Shown here one piece after another: positions 1 to 22,104 of a stretch of 64,000 nt of DNA (within the stretch, counting starts at the first letter, position 1; every line of letters begins with the position of its first letter). The stretch lies in contig NC_080699.1 of assembly GCF_030445035.2 (NCBI RefSeq), positions 8,370,001 to 8,434,000 on the forward strand, read 5' to 3'. The position numbers and the translations under genes are program-made. The notes under the pieces were generated by a model. The model worked only from the letters and a program-made list of their open reading frames with translations. It had not been told where the DNA came from and did not search any database. Source of the DNA: Dasypus novemcinctus (taxonomy: Eukaryota > Chordata > Mammalia > Cingulata > Dasypodidae).

Positions 1-435
1 GAAGTGGAAAACGGGCTAGATCCATCCCCTTCCCCCTCTCTGGAAGCTAGGGCCTGGGCTGTGATCCTGTTTACTCATAAAATTCATCTTTTCAGGTTTG
101 AGTCTTGAGTGAGCGGTGCAGAGAGGCAGGGACAGTCCAGAAGAACGTCACGGTGGTGGCATCGCGCTGGCGTCCCCACCAGGTTGCCCAGCAGGCGGCC
201 TCTGCTGTCGTGCTGCCCGGCCTCGCAGTGTCCCTGCTCCTTTGCTGAGTCTGTTTCCTACCTCCCCCAGTTCTGTTAGTTCTTGGATCTTTTCCAGTGT
301 TCTGCGTGAAGTTAGAAAGAATCGGGATTTGTTGCTCGCAATCGAGAACTTGTGATTAGGAACCCTGCCGAAATGGTTTTGAACTTTTATGGAAGAATAT
401 AAGTCCGTGAGTAACTAAGAGCAGGGTTCAGGAAA
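1..435. other. Intergenic, no gene recognised
   Basis: No exon, RNA gene or clear repeat was recognised. A short GC-rich patch near 120-260 gives open frames on both strands, but they have no recognisable domain and no splice context. Confidence 0.4.
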
Positions 436-640
436 CTTGCTCTGTAAAAGGCCAGATATTCAGTGTTTCAGGCATTGTGGTCTGGACACGCCGCCGCTGT
501 AGTGTGGGAAAGCAGCTGTAGACTGTACTGAACAAAGGGCGCGGCTGTGTTGTAGTAAAGCCTTATTCACAAAAATAGGCAGGGCCTGGGGTTTAGCCTG
601 GGGACTGTAGTTTCTCCACCCCCCCCCATTAAAACAATTA
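436..640. mobile_element. Old hAT-like MER DNA-transposon fragment
   Basis: The stretch reads like the common mammalian non-autonomous hAT-type repeat: a segment on a reduced 'aaaggccagat' motif, a 'gaaagcagc' block, then an 'aataaagcctta' / 'caaaaataggc' block. The same order of motifs recurs at 18040-18255. The exact family name is not certain from reading alone. Confidence 0.6.
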
Positions 641-1540
641 TGAAGAAAGAAAAGCAAAGAGGTGACAGCTTTTCTTTTTATCTAGATATGGCTCCTCTAG
701 ATATTCAGACATTACCATATCACCCAGCCCTAACTGGTGAAACAGTATGCTCGTAGGATAGGAACATTCAAATAAACCACGGAACAGACTAGAACCCAGA
801 GCAGGCACTTGAAGTTTGGGTTATTTAAAGCTTTTGTACGAAAAATATTATTACTCTATGGGAAAAATTAAATCTGTCTCAGGCAAAATATAAAACTAAG
901 CTCCAAAGTATAAAAAGAAGCAAGGACCTAAGTATGAAAGGTTAAAACTGTTAAAAGGAAATATGGAATATATCTGGAACTTAGGGGGCAGGGAAGAATT
1001 ATGATGGTTAGCTCAAGATTAAACTCTTGTGTTCTCTGAGGACACCCCAGCAGAGGAAGTGATTGCATTATAAGGCCAAGTCTGAAATCCGTGAGAATAA
1101 TCTCCACTCGGAGACCTGAACGCTGGCCATGAATGGATGGTTCAAGGACTGTCTGGGCTGTGAAAGGAAAGGAAGCCCAGGCCGAATACGGAATGCCTGG
1201 CTTTTGTCCCGGCAACAAATGACGGGAAGACCCAAAGGCACAGAGGCTGGAGCCCAGCGGAAATATTAGCCCCTCGGGAGGGGACTCTGTTATCACCGTG
1301 CTTTTCAGGCACAAGAATGAGGCAAGTGAGCCAGTCCACACACACTGGTTAGGTATCCAGTAGATGTTTGTTTTTATTTTGTGCACTTCCTTCCTGCTAT
1401 CCTACTGGCAAGGTGTCAGAGAAGACTTTGGAAACAGGCAAATGTGGCTTCAGATCCAAGTTCCATCTCGCACAGGCTGTGAGAATTCCCTCGGTTATGA
1501 GACGGGTGCAGTAAGACCCGGCTCTCAGGGCTGCTCTGAT
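641..1540. other. Intergenic, nothing recognised
   Basis: Mostly AT-rich sequence. Open frames on the minus strand near 930-1390 have no recognisable protein family, no splice-site framework and no repeat signature that I can name. Confidence 0.35.
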
Positions 1541-1945
1541 GATCAGGACCTAATATGTGGAGTGGACTGGAGGTGGCTGTGACATCTTGGCCGTGCTCCC
1601 CCTCGTGAAGTGGAGTTGACTTTCCCTTTGAGTCTGGGCTGACTGGCCCTGCGTCTGCCTTGACCGGCAGAACCTGGCGAAGGCTTGCTTGTGCTCCTTC
1701 ACCGGCTCTTGGGACCAGCCACCAGGTGTAGAAGAGACCCTGCCCTCCGGCCATCCCTGCCAAGGCATTGGACTCATGACCGGGGACAACTTGTGCCTCC
1801 CAGTCCCAGCCACCCTCTGACCGAGAATTAGGAGAGCCCCTAAGTAAGACCGGAGGGGCCCTGCCTTGTTGACCTGCAGAATTGTGAGTGGCAATCAATG
1901 GGTTGTTTGTTACACAGCAGTAGGTGACTGAAAAAGCATACTAAG
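1541..1945 (+). mobile_element. MLT1-type LTR remnant (ERVL-MaLR)
   Basis: The order of motifs matches the mammalian MLT1 class of LTRs: 'gtggagttgactttcc' with 'gagtctgggctgactggcc' near 1608-1645, then a degraded 3' end with 'gggttgtttgttacacagca' near 1900-1920. It is an old non-coding LTR, so the open frames on both strands are incidental. Confidence 0.6.
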
Positions 1946-3319
1946 CCCCCCAGCAGTGTGCTGTGACCATAGAGGACTCCAAGCAATAACTCTAAGCGGT
2001 CATGTGTTTTTAATTATTATCCCTGTGAGCCCCAGCATAGACGCATCATTCAGGAACAGTCAATTGCCAGTCAATCCTTTTCTAGGCTACCTATTTATAT
2101 ATTAGTATATTAATTAATTCCTTTGTTCAGTGACTATTTAAGATGTGCCTGTTCTTCATCAAGTACTCTTCTTTGTGCTGAACAAAACAAAGTCATTGCC
2201 TAACGTAATCGAAATGATACACGTTAGTCTTCGTTGGAGATATGATAGTTATTAAGATAACCAGAACTTTTTTCTGTTTAAAAAGATCTAATTGTCTGAT
2301 ATGGACATCTAAGCAATGAAATTTAAAGAACTCCCTCCTAAGTCAGTTATAATGAACATCTTTCTAAGTATTAATCTTTAAAATTCTGAGTAGAAGCTAT
2401 TCAGCTATTTTGGATTTAAATTAGCCTCTATTTTACCAATCTATTCTTGGTTTATACCACCATTTTCTGGAAGATGTCTAAATGAAAATTTTAATTGAAC
2501 AAGTTAATGCAAATAAATATTCATTCATTTAACTATTCAGCAAATATCACTGGATGGCTTCTATTTGCCAGTGATGATGTTAAGCACTTAGTTTATTAGT
2601 AACTATGAACAATTCAGATATAGTCCTTGTCTTTTCTGCCAATAACTCCACTTTTTATCATGAGAGAAAAGAAGCACTTTTTAAGATATATATCAGATTA
2701 TTCACATTTACTAGACCAGAACAATTCCTTAGTTTAAGAAGATATAATCTTACTTTGAGGTAGATTCTTCCCTGAATGACATGATCTAGTTATTAATAAC
2801 TGAAAAAGTATAATTAGGTATTGAGTTTGAATAGAATTTCAATCTATCATTTAAGGTGCCCAAACTTTCCTACAGAGTAGCTTGTTTTTACTCAGCTCTG
2901 GTAACGGTCCTAAGCAGGAAGAGGAAGCCTCTGGAACGCGTTTGCAGCACTGCCAGGGCGGTTCACAAGGCCTCTGTCAAATGTGTATTTCGCACATACA
3001 CAAAACAAGTGTGACACTCTCCGTTGCCAATGCCTCTCATGGCAAGTCTGCTCTTACTTTGTAGTGGAGGAAAGTCCCCAGCTAATCCTCAGGAAAACGC
3101 CTCAGCCAAAGAGAACAGGGATAAAGGACTGTGCCGCTCCTTTGAAGTTGACCTGCCACCCTTTGGTACTCATAACTTTATGTTTCTTCCTCACCAATTA
3201 AGGTTGCAGAAGGCAACCGCAGAGGGCAGCCGTCCCTTTGCTGAAGGCCAGGCCAAAGCGCATTCCGCCGTCCCCTTTACGCTTGCTTCGAGGAGTGACT
3301 TAGAATGACCAGGGAAGAG
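1946..3319. other. AT-rich intergenic sequence
   Basis: No exon or RNA gene seen. Short traces that resemble MIR cores occur near 2095-2230 and 2530-2600, but they are too degraded to place confidently. The rest has no recognisable structure. Confidence 0.4.
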
Positions 3320-3689
3320 GTAGGCAGGGGCTGTTTTGCACGGCAGCCTTCTATCTTGGCAGAAAATGTAAAATGTACCCCCAGAGAGCCTTGTGGTCAC
3401 CAGGCTCGTGGTCCATAGAGTCACAGTTATTTGGACAGCGAGGCACTGGCTTCTGACTTCCCTGTTTGTTGTTGGGGCATTGGCAACTGGGCTACGATGG
3501 CACAAGAAGGCGCACACTGACCGTTTTTCTGGATCCGTTCAGCATTTTTGTTGTAAAGTTAGAATCCGTAAATCTCCTGTGGTGACTGATGGCTTCATGA
3601 GAGGAAGAGTGACCCCGTGTGGCAGCCTAAGACATGAGCTCGGTTTTCGGTGCGTAGGCCTTGCGTCAAGGCGGCAGTGGAGAGCCCCT

Positions 3690-4110
3690 CGCCTGAAATC
3701 CGGGTGGGCTCTGGTTACTTGGCCCCACGAGTGCTGTGGGAGGGGGCTGCGTGACATCTGAGGCTCGCTGTGAAAGGCCGGACGGCCACTCCCTCGCTGG
3801 ACACGAGCTCGTGTAAGAGGCCGACCACGGAGGCCCCCAGGCTGCAGGGACCGCGTGACGCGCCATGGCTGCGGGCTCCTCAGAGCCCGGCTCTCGGCCG
3901 TCCCGGCAGGTGCAGGCCTCTTGGATTTGGCAGAGGCCGTCTTGCGCCCGCAGCCCCCCTGCCCCTCGGAGCGGAGGACTCACAGCGGAGCCCTGGCCTG
4001 ATTTCTGGCCCTCAAGGCCACGCGATAAAATAACCTGGTTGTTGGAAGCCACTCTCTAGGTTAGGGTTTTTATGCAAGAGTGGGTAACTGAATACCCCTT
4101 GTTCGAGTCC
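3690..4110 (+). mobile_element. GC-rich MLT1-type LTR remnant
   Basis: A GC-rich tract ending near 4040-4105 in 'ggttgttggaagccac' and 'gggtaactgaatac', which resembles the conserved 3' end of MLT1-type LTRs (poly-A-signal region and terminal block). The 64-128-residue frames over 3660-4060 are proline- and arginine-rich and have no family resemblance. The 5' border may lie further left. Confidence 0.5.
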
Positions 4111-5090
4111 TTCAAAAAGCCACTGCCAAGATGGGATTAGATGTGCAAAAGCTGGACGGGGGGAGCGGGGCGTGGGAGAAACGGATGGAAGGTAAAGGAG
4201 CGGGAGAGAAGGGTCAGGAAAAGGCTTCAGCCCACGGGCAGGTCTGGGGCTGTGAAGGAAGACTGGGCAGGGGGCCTCTCGGGCGTCATCGCAGCTCAAA
4301 ACCCATTTTGCCTGGGCTGGTGGGAAGTCCTGGCACCTGTTAGAGCAATCCTGCTCATCCCGGATACTTCATGATCAAACTTGGGTTTTGGACCTTTGTG
4401 TTATCTGTGGAATTTGTAGAACGTAGCTCAGAAGCTCATTAAAATAAATTGTAGAATCCCAATATCAGACTTCTCTTCCTTTCACGTTGTATAATCCTCT
4501 ATTATAACACTTAAAATGTTGTATTATAATAATTTAGGAATCCGTTTTATTCACCAGACTCTGACGTTCTTGAAGGCAGGGTTTATGTAATTTTCATCTT
4601 TGTAACCTCCTTCGCGCTCCAAGTTCCAGAGAATGTTAATTGAATGACTGGGAATAATAGTTAAGCCATGTTTTTCTATGTAGTTCTGAGAAATTGTAAT
4701 CCACTGCACTTATTTATAAGGAATTCATTGGTGGCAAAGTATCTGAATATTATTTCTTTTAAAATATATTATAAGTAGACTTCTAAATAATTGTGGTAAA
4801 GAAAACCATGTGAGGGCTGGGAATTTTTCAATTTAATAGCACTTTATATTCTTATATTGGTGAATATTTTTTTGGACTTTCTAACTAGCATTGACCTCCT
4901 GCCATTTTCTGGCCGGATTAGGGATAAGAGCGTTCATAATTCAAAAGTCTGATGATTTTGTTGATTTCCTAGATAACGAATCTGTTTTGTGAGATCCTTT
5001 CCTAAAGTCTTCAACTGGCTTCATAGCCTGTGACAGTGGTTTACAAATTTTGAGATTTCATGGATTAGTATCATTTTTTTAAAAATTTGG
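4111..5090. other. AT-rich intergenic sequence
   Basis: Nothing recognised apart from low-complexity AT stretches between 4490 and 4800. Confidence 0.4.
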
Positions 5091-5095
5091 GGCAT

Positions 5096-6146
5096 TGTGG
5101 GAGTTTGAGATTGTTTTATGAATCCCAAAAAGAGAAAGATTGTGTTTGTGAAGTAATCTATTCCTCTGGGTGTGATCCCCTTTGCTTGTGCTAAATTCAG
5201 GTGAGGCGTCTCTGATTAGCTCACCTGCTGAGGTTGCTTTAAGGGCTTTTTGATTCAACCGCGTTAGTAAGGCATGACGCAGGCTGAGTCCCGCCCCCTT
5301 AGTGGGTCCCACACTGGACAGACAGACACAGGAAGAGAGCTCTGACATTTGTGGCCCTGCCATGGGACAGAAAGGAGAAGGCTCAAACAGCCCAGGCACA
5401 GGGGGGAGATGAGCCATTTTGCCTGAGAGCTTCAGCTGAAATCAGGACGAAAGCAGGACAACTGAGCCTGAGAGAGAAAGCCCAGAGCAGAAGGCTGAAA
5501 CCTCACAGAGACTGGCAGCCCTCTTGCTCCACCACGTCACAACACATGGGGATCAACGGTAAGATGACTTTGGTGAGAAAGCATTTCTGCTGATACCTTG
5601 ATTTGGCCTTGGAACTGTAAGCTTTTACTCCCAAATAAATTACCATTATAAAAGCCAACAGGGGAAGCAGATGTGGCTCAAGCAGTTGGGTTCCCACCCA
5701 CCACATGGGAGGTCCCGGGTTCAGTTCCTGTACCTTCTAAAGAAGATGAGCAAGACAATGAACTGACACAACAGGTTGGCACAGCGAGCTGACCCAACAA
5801 GAAGATGCAACAAGGTGATGCCATGAGATGACACAATGAGGAAACAAGATGATGCAACAAGGTGATGCCATGAGATGACACAATGAGAGACACAACAAGT
5901 AGAGGGCAGAGGTTGCTCAAGTGATTAGGTACCTCCCTCCCACATGGGAGGTCCCAGTTCATTTCCTGGTACCTCCTTAAAAGAAGATGAGCAGACACAG
6001 AGAGCACACAACGAACAGAGAACAGATAGCAAGCTCAAACAACAGGGCAGGGGGTGGGGGGGATAAATAAATAAAATTTTTAAAGAAAAAAAAGTCAACA
6101 GATTTCTGGTATTTTGCATCTGCACCCCTTTGGCCAACTTAATGCA
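5096..6146 (+). mobile_element. Solo LTR, lineage-specific MaLR-like family (copy A), with nested SINE
   Basis: The element begins TGTGGGAGTTTGAG and ends AATGCA, so it has the TG...CA ends of an LTR. It is bounded by the perfect 5-bp duplication 'ggcat' (5091-5095 and 6147-6151). Removing the nested SINE and its duplication leaves about 610 bp. The 3' part has 'aagcttttactccc', 'aaaagccaaca' and 'ttctggtattttgcat', laid out like the 3' end of MaLR LTRs of other mammals. The same family occurs at 40924, 42954, 44679, 52705 and 54897. No internal viral genes flank it, so it is a solo LTR. Confidence 0.85.
5661..6090 (+). mobile_element. DAS-type tRNA-derived SINE nested in LTR copy A
   Basis: Starts with a tRNA-like head (ggggaagcagatgtggctca...) that has pol III A- and B-box-like blocks, and ends in the family's 'aaataaataaaatttttaaag' A-rich tail. 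It is flanked by 'aaagccaaca' (5651-5660) and 'aaagtcaaca' (6091-6100), a target duplication with one mismatch that falls inside the LTR, which dates the SINE after the LTR. A second tRNA-like head near 5900-5985 makes this copy dimer-like. Confidence 0.88.
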
Positions 6147-6151
6147 GGCAT

Positions 6152-9100
6152 TGATGTTTATTTTATAAAATAAAAACATTAAAAACAATCTATCAGTTGT
6201 TATTGCCATCATTTTATAAAAGAAAGACTATGTCCATAACAAAAGTAAATAATCCTAGAATTTAAAAACCTATTAAAAATAATAGATTAAAATTTTGCTG
6301 TATTTTCCTTTTATTTTTCACTTCTCTGCAAATAGGTACCCACCTGTGTGCTTGAGTTTGGTAACCACTGGCTGCAAATTAAAATTCCAACTTCTTATTT
6401 AGTCAAGGCCTTCCCACTTAGTTCCCAGCCTATGTCTCCAAATTTTTTTCACCCCACTCCCCATCAGTTGCAATTTTCCAGGTATTGCAAAGGGAAAATG
6501 AGAAAGTCCAGGGAAAGGTGTTTCGTCTTCAAGGAGATGACCCAGAAGTTACACATATCACATGTGCTCACATTCCATTGGCCTGAAAGTGGTCACCTGA
6601 ACACACCTGAGAGGCATGAACACACCTGGGAGGCTGGGTGTTCTAGCTGTGGTGGCCATGGCTTAGCTAAGATGTGGTGGTTCTGTTATGAAAATGAAGA
6701 AGGGTAGAAGGAATCCTGGAGATGATAGCCATCCTGTCCCAGTCCACCCCTTGGCCATCTAAGTCACCACGCTTATTTCCTTCCCATCAGCACAGCATGA
6801 CCGCCACCTGCTGACAACCCAAAGTCCTGTCTGGGTGCTTATCTCTCAAAGCCCAGAGTCTCTGAGGGATGTGCAGCCTTCTCCATCCTTATCAGAGTGG
6901 CTCTCGTCTCCCACCCATACATCCAGTAGGTAATGATGGAGTAGAACGTTGTCTCTGAAATAAAACCTGCCTTTCAGACCTCGAAAGACTGGGAAATGCA
7001 CATAAACTCAGTTGTCCATGACAATGGTGAACTCCTACTTGGCAGGAAAATAGATTCTTTGCCTGTCAGTTCAGTCAGTTCTTGGTTCAACCTACTTCTG
7101 TTTTCTGCAAGGAATTCTTTGTCTGTTGCCTCTTACTCATGATTCTCTATCTCACGTGGGTGTTAGAGGTATGTCCTCCTAAATGCTGTTCACATTTCTC
7201 AGTCCTCTTCCTGCTGGTGCAAGGCTGTGGGGCCTGAAGATGCTTTAGAGTAAAATGATCTGCCCACTACACACATTATTAGAATGGAGTCCAGACTCCA
7301 AAACATGACAGCTTTAAAAAAAGCGTCGCACTTCCTTCTTACTGCACCCCGGAGCTGGCGCCCCGAATCTGCACTGGCCCTGCCCCATGCAGTCTTCGGG
7401 GGACGGCTTTCTGCATCATTTGAGTATCAGCTAAGAAAAGGGACCTAAAATGCTGTTCTGAAATGAGGAAAATTGCATTTCTCTTTTTATGTCCCTGATT
7501 GCTGGCTGGGAAATGGAGTCAAGTGAGCAGCCGTGGGAATCTCATGTTGAGGATGGCAGAGCTGCCCCTCCTGCCCGGGCCTGGGCGTCTTTCGTGAGAG
7601 AGAGAAAAGTCTGTCTTCCTTGAGCCACTTCAGCCAGCGTCAAAGGCTGGAAAAGAAAGAAAGGCAGGAGGTCAAGAGGCAGCTTCCCTCCCAGAGGTCC
7701 CCCAGGCATTTCTGCAAACCTCCCACTGGCCTCTGCTTCCTTTCCGACCACAGGAGGTCTGAGAGCGACCGTCCTGTTCTGGTGGCAGTGCACCCGGCCT
7801 TCTCGGAAGAGGGCTGGGAGAACCGGGAGAATGGCCGAGGGAGTGGACGTTAGCGGCCTTTGCCACCCCTCTGCGCACTTTTCAGTGACCTCCTTGGTTC
7901 CCCTCTCCTAGAGAGAGTTCGAGAAGCTCTCGGAAGACGTGGAGCTGGAGACAAGGAACTCAACAACTATGACATGTTTCTAAAAATGATACATTGTACT
8001 CTAATGAAACTAAAACTGGAATAACTTCTCCCTTGGATTTACAACAAGAAATAGCTGTTTCCTTTTTTGAAACTCTAGAGGGCACTTCTTTGGCCCTGGT
8101 GTTGGGGTTTTTGGGGGATACAAACAAATGTTTTTTTAAAAAAGACATTTTTAGTTCATGGTAACTGCTATTGTTACTTCTTGAGAAACAAGTCACACTT
8201 CAGTTTTTGTGTGAGGGCATCCCTGCTCCCACCATTCCCTCTACAGCAAAGGAATGTTTGCCTGAAGGACATTTGTGGGTTTTTTTAAAGTTCTGTACTT
8301 TTTCTTGATTTCTGAAATATCTGTCCAATTGTGCACTAATGGATAACTTGATTTTGTGTCCTTTAGAAGTGATTTGAAAGATTTATTAATTTGAATGCAA
8401 CCTTAAAGGAAGGTTTATATGAGTGAAGCGATCATTTAATTTCTAAAATAATGTTCCTTTACACAAACATGTATTCAATTGTTGGGCAATTAAAGTGGAC
8501 TCCTTAATTAGATAGAAGATTATAATTCAGTGTGAGAAGTGATAACTATGAGAGAAGTATTAAGTGCTAAGGGAGCTCTTAAGAGGAGTAGGGTCGTGTG
8601 AAGTCAGTAAAAGTTTCCTGTACATAAAGATATAGAGACATCAAGGCTTGGATGTGAAGAATCACAGAAGGAGCCAGATGAAGAGAAGGGGATGCCATTT
8701 TTTGGTATTTGTCTTGAGGTCTATAAGCTGGAACTGTCCCATTGTAGAACCTCAATGACTGATTACTTGCTTTTCATGACCAAATTGATAGAGTTGTAAA
8801 TTTAGTCAAGGGTGAAACCAAATATTTTAACATTTGAAGGATTTCAAAATCATAAAAGATTATAAAAATATTTTATGATGAGTTGATTGCTGAATTTTAG
8901 AACTGAATGGAACACAAGTCCTGCTTTATAAAGTCCGGGAATTAAAACAAAGGATGGTCAGTAGCCAAGAGAAGGTAATTAAATTGCCCAAGGCAGATCT
9001 TCAGACACAGTAGAATGTTCTTTCTGATACAAATCATTATTTTTATATTAACAACAATGACAACAACAAAGTAAGGGCAGCTCTGGTTACCTTCACACCG

Positions 9101-9895
9101 GGCTGGCCCTGGGAGAACAAATGACTGACTCGTCTATGCCACTTCAGTTCCTTTTGGTCTGGTCCTCATCCTGTATTTTGGACTCTATTTTTCTGGAAGA
9201 TTTCATGACTAAAGTGGTGAATGATACCAGTGAGGAGAGGAAGAAGACTGTATTTTAATTTTTCTCTTCCCAATTGGACTCACTTTTTTAGTTCAGTTGA
9301 ATGCACATAGCAAAAACTAATTTGAACTAGTTTAGTTTAGCCAAAAAAGGAATTTATTGAAAAAAATTAAGAGTACTCATGGAACCCACTAAACTGTTGA
9401 AAAACTAGGTCTTGGGGCAGGAAGATTCTTTAGCATTTCTGGGGTTTTCAGCAGCCGTTGTTTTAAAGTTTATCCTGTGGATCTCATGATTAACGAGTCT
9501 CAGCTTGGAGCCCCGTCTAGCCTCCCCACTCAGTGATTCTGATGTGTGCAGTGGGGTTGGTGGGCGCAGGGTCTTTCTTTGCTTTGATCATCAGATCCTT
9601 GAGGTAGGCCTGGAACATGGTAATAAACATTAGGTGACTGCGCAGCGAATGGAACTCCAGCCTTCCCTGGAGAAGGTTCCTGGTACGGCGCCCACCTGGG
9701 CCAGGTGCCAGTGACTGCTCCAGACAATTGTGGCACTTCGTGTGTTCGGGAGAGAATGTCTGATAGGCCAAGCTTGGAACCGGTACTCACCTCTTGACCC
9801 AGGCAGTGTGTGACGTCAGAAGTGATCCCCAAGAAGACTACCCAAAGGGTGAAGGACTGGTGGGCAGGCCAAACCAAGAGATGTCCACTTCAGTT
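6152..9895. other. Long intergenic stretch without recognised gene
   Basis: No exon of a known gene was found. A more GC-rich patch lies at 7540-7950 with short overlapping frames on both strands, but no domain is visible. Near 9300-9500 'aatttattg' and neighbouring sequence look like an old LTR or DNA-repeat trace that I cannot name. The remainder is AT-rich. Confidence 0.4.
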
Positions 9896-9910
9896 ACAAG
9901 ACAGATGCTG

Positions 9911-10445
9911 GGAAGCGGACTTGGCCCAGCGGTTAGGGCGTCTGTCTACCACATGGGAGGTCCACAGTTCAAACCCCGGGCCTCCTTGACCCGTGTGGAG
10001 CTGGCCCACGCACAGTGCTGATGCGCGCAAGTAGTGCCGTGCCACGCAGGGGTGTCCCCCGCATAGGGGAGCCCCACGCACAAGGAGTGTGCCCCATAAG
10101 GAGAGCCGCCCAGTGTGAAAGAAAGTGCAGCCTGCCCAAGAATGGCGCCACACACGTGGAGAGCTGACACAACAAGATGACCCAACAAAAAGAAACAGAT
10201 TCCCATGCCACTGACAACATCAGAAGCAGACAAAGAAGACACAGCAAATAGACACAGATAACAGACAACCGGGGTGGGGGGGGGGAAGGGAAGGGGAGAG
10301 AAATAAATAAATAAAATAAATCTTTAAAAAAAAAAACAGATACAGAAGATCACACAGTGAATGGACACAGCAAAAACAGCAGAGCAGGGGAAGGGGGGAA
10401 GAAAAAATAATAAAAATAAAAAAAACCCAAAAAACAAAACCAGAA
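9911..10445 (+). mobile_element. DAS-III-type SINE with a duplicated tail
   Basis: A full-length copy that starts ggaagcggacttggcccagc and has B-box-like 'agttcaaaccc'. It is flanked by the perfect 15-bp duplication acaagacagatgctg (9896-9910 and 10446-10460). A complete tail ends at about 10336, and a second tail module ('cacacagtgaatggacacag' followed by an A-rich stretch) follows before the right-hand duplication. Both tails therefore arrived in one insertion. Confidence 0.9.
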
Positions 10446-10460
10446 ACAAGACAGATGCTG

Positions 10461-11259
10461 TCTCCTGCTGCCCAAACCAAAAAAAAACCAGGCAAACATA
10501 CAAAGAAAAATATGCTTTCATCAGTTCTGTATTTGCTTATGTAAAACTCATGTAAATCACTTAGCCTTTCTTGGTCTCTGCTGTCACCTATATGTTGAGG
10601 AACTTGAATTCAATGACTTCTAATTTCTTTTCCTTTTGATTTTATGGACTTATTCTCTTAGGTTTTAAAAGAATTTCTATTCATTATACTTCATATTTTT
10701 CCTGGATTGTGGATTCCTCCCTCATTTGAGCTGCCCCTGGAATGGCTTTCTGTTGACTGGTGGCACTTCTGAAAGAGTTTTGAGATATCGATTTGGTGCA
10801 GTGCAAAATAACTACATAAATTTTAAAAAATATGTGCATCTTGTTAGAATGTGTGTGAGGCATAATGCATATTAGTAAAAAAGTGCATTTCAAACGTAGA
10901 TTCCTCAGTTTGTGGAGAACACCATGTGTGGAAGTGGGGATTGCAGAAGAGGAAGAAAGGAAGAGTTTCAAAGACAGTCTTTGCCAGCTCTGTCCTGCCG
11001 GTGGGCTAAACCCTGCACCGAGGGTCCTGCTCCAGGAAACACACTGGTGCTTCTGGGTACAGAGAGGGAGGGCCGGAGCTGTGAGGACATCAGGAAAAGA
11101 AGTTTCTGGGGGAAGTCTGAAGAAATTGGGTCTAGAAACCTGAAGATCAGGGAGAGAGGGGTGAAATCTTGAGGACGTGGCAAGAGGCTGGAGGCCGCCG
11201 AGACAGATGGCTATGGGGAAATCCCTGATACCGGGCGGTACAGGGTTGGAGGTTGAGTG
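10461..11259. other. Intergenic, nothing recognised
   Basis: No exon or RNA gene seen. Overlapping open frames at 10865-11183 on both strands have no family resemblance. Confidence 0.35.
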
Positions 11260-11264
11260 CTTGT

Positions 11265-11715
11265 TTCCTGGCTGCTAAAAAAAGACCATGCAATGGGTTG
11301 GCTTAAACAACAGGAATTGATTGAATTTATTGGTTCACAGTTTTGAGACTAGAAGTCCCAAGTCAAGGTGTCATCCAGGTCTATTTTCTCCCAGAAAACG
11401 GTGGCATTCTGGGGGTGGCTGCCAGCGAGCCTCTGCCCTGGGCTTCTCTGTCCGTGCACACGGCAGCCTCGCCTGGCCTCTCAGCGTTCCATGGGCTTCT
11501 GGCCGCTTCCCATGCTTTCTCTGTGTGACTCAATTCCCTTCCGCTTATACAGGATTCAGTAACAGGGTTAGGACCCATCCAGATTCACATGGACCACACC
11601 TGCACTCAAGTAAACTCATCAAAAGGTCCTCTTTAAAATGGGTAAGAGTAAGACCCTGTTTTCTTCTGGGATACACAGCCCCAATCCACCCCAGGGATAA
11701 TATCCAGCTTTAATC
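11265..11715 (-). mobile_element. LTR-like repeat (MaLR class), antisense
   Basis: The stretch beginning 'gggttggcttaaacaacagg' and 'ttattggttcacagttttga' with 'agtcaaggtgtc' matches the reverse complement of the 3' half of MaLR-type LTRs. The end ('aggtcctctttaaaatggg') is also repeat-like. Several overlapping frames here are by-products of its GC-rich middle. Confidence 0.55.
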
Positions 11716-12233
11716 TGGGTCAGTGTCATTGTCCTTGTGTGATGTAAAACCCACGGTTGACGCAAATGTCCAGCAAGCCTGCAGTCTAACAAAAGCCACG
11801 TGGACCTGATTTGGAGAAAATGAAGGAGAAGAGGGTCAGCCCTGTCTGGGCTGGTGTGGGACAGAGGGAAGGGCCCACACAGAGCAGCTGGCAGGTGAAG
11901 GTGGTGAAATCAGGTCAGGGATAGGAACTTGGAGTCAGCACTACTATGAGAAGCAAGCTCCCAGGAATTCTCAGACATCTTGTGGGAGATTTGGACTTCC
12001 TGGAAGACGGGCCGAAAGGAGAAGGGGCACTTAGCATAACTTTGCACTGCACCAATGAACAATAAAGAGGTGGCGCTCCCATTCCCCCCACCTGATGAAG
12101 CTGAAGGCAGTCAAAGACCTCAAAATAATGGGGGATTTTCCTTTTTTGCCTTAGTCTTTGAGCTCATTGTATAGCGATGCCAAAAATGTCTTCTCTTATC
12201 ACAGAAACAATGCTCCCAAATATAAATGAAAAT

Positions 12234-12239
12234 TTTATT
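12234..12239 (-). terminator. MMP7: MMP7 poly-A signal (AATAAA)
   Basis: On the minus strand AATAAA occurs about 240 bases after the MMP7 stop codon, in a stretch (12215-12480) that reads like the 3' UTR of MMP7 in other mammals, including a 'taaaggagtttgtattcaag' block on the plus strand. Cleavage is expected near 12215. Confidence 0.75.
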
Positions 12240-12478
12240 TGTTTAACATTTCTTGAAGTCTACCAAGTACAAATTGCTTTAAGGAGAATCACAGGTGACT
12301 AAAACACAGTTGTGCCATAAAGGAGTTTGTATTCAAGGGATAAAGAAACATGCAAAAACCATGCACAGTACAAGGAAAGATGAGGCAAGTGCTAAAGGGA
12401 GAGAACACTGTTCATTAACTCTGTTTGGGGAACAAGGGCATGGAATCCGATAAATGAATGGATGTCTCCCCAGCATTT

Positions 12479-21959
<9,481 letters not shown>

Positions 21960-21994
21960 GATCAGTGCAGGGCTTTCTGCTAGAGTTTGGGAAT

Positions 21995-22003
21995 GTTTAT
22001 ATA
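21995..22003 (-). promoter_or_regulatory. MMP7: MMP7 TATA box
   Basis: TATATAAAC on the minus strand. It would put transcription start near 21970, close to the cap position expected by alignment with the human gene and only about 11 bases before the first ATG. Confidence 0.85.
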
Positions 22004-22029
22004 GCTTCTCAGCTGATTGTGGGAATGGG

Positions 22030-22036
22030 TGACTCA
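22030..22036 (-). promoter_or_regulatory. MMP7: MMP7 AP-1 site (TGAGTCA)
   Basis: A perfect AP-1 consensus about 30 bases upstream of the TATA box, near -65. Human MMP7 has a functional AP-1 site near -67, so position and sequence both agree. Confidence 0.85.
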
Positions 22037-22104
22037 TTTGACTGTTTTCTTTTCAGGGTCTACAGAAACTTAAAAGTGAGGGCCATTTTTCATCAGTGAC
22101 AACG

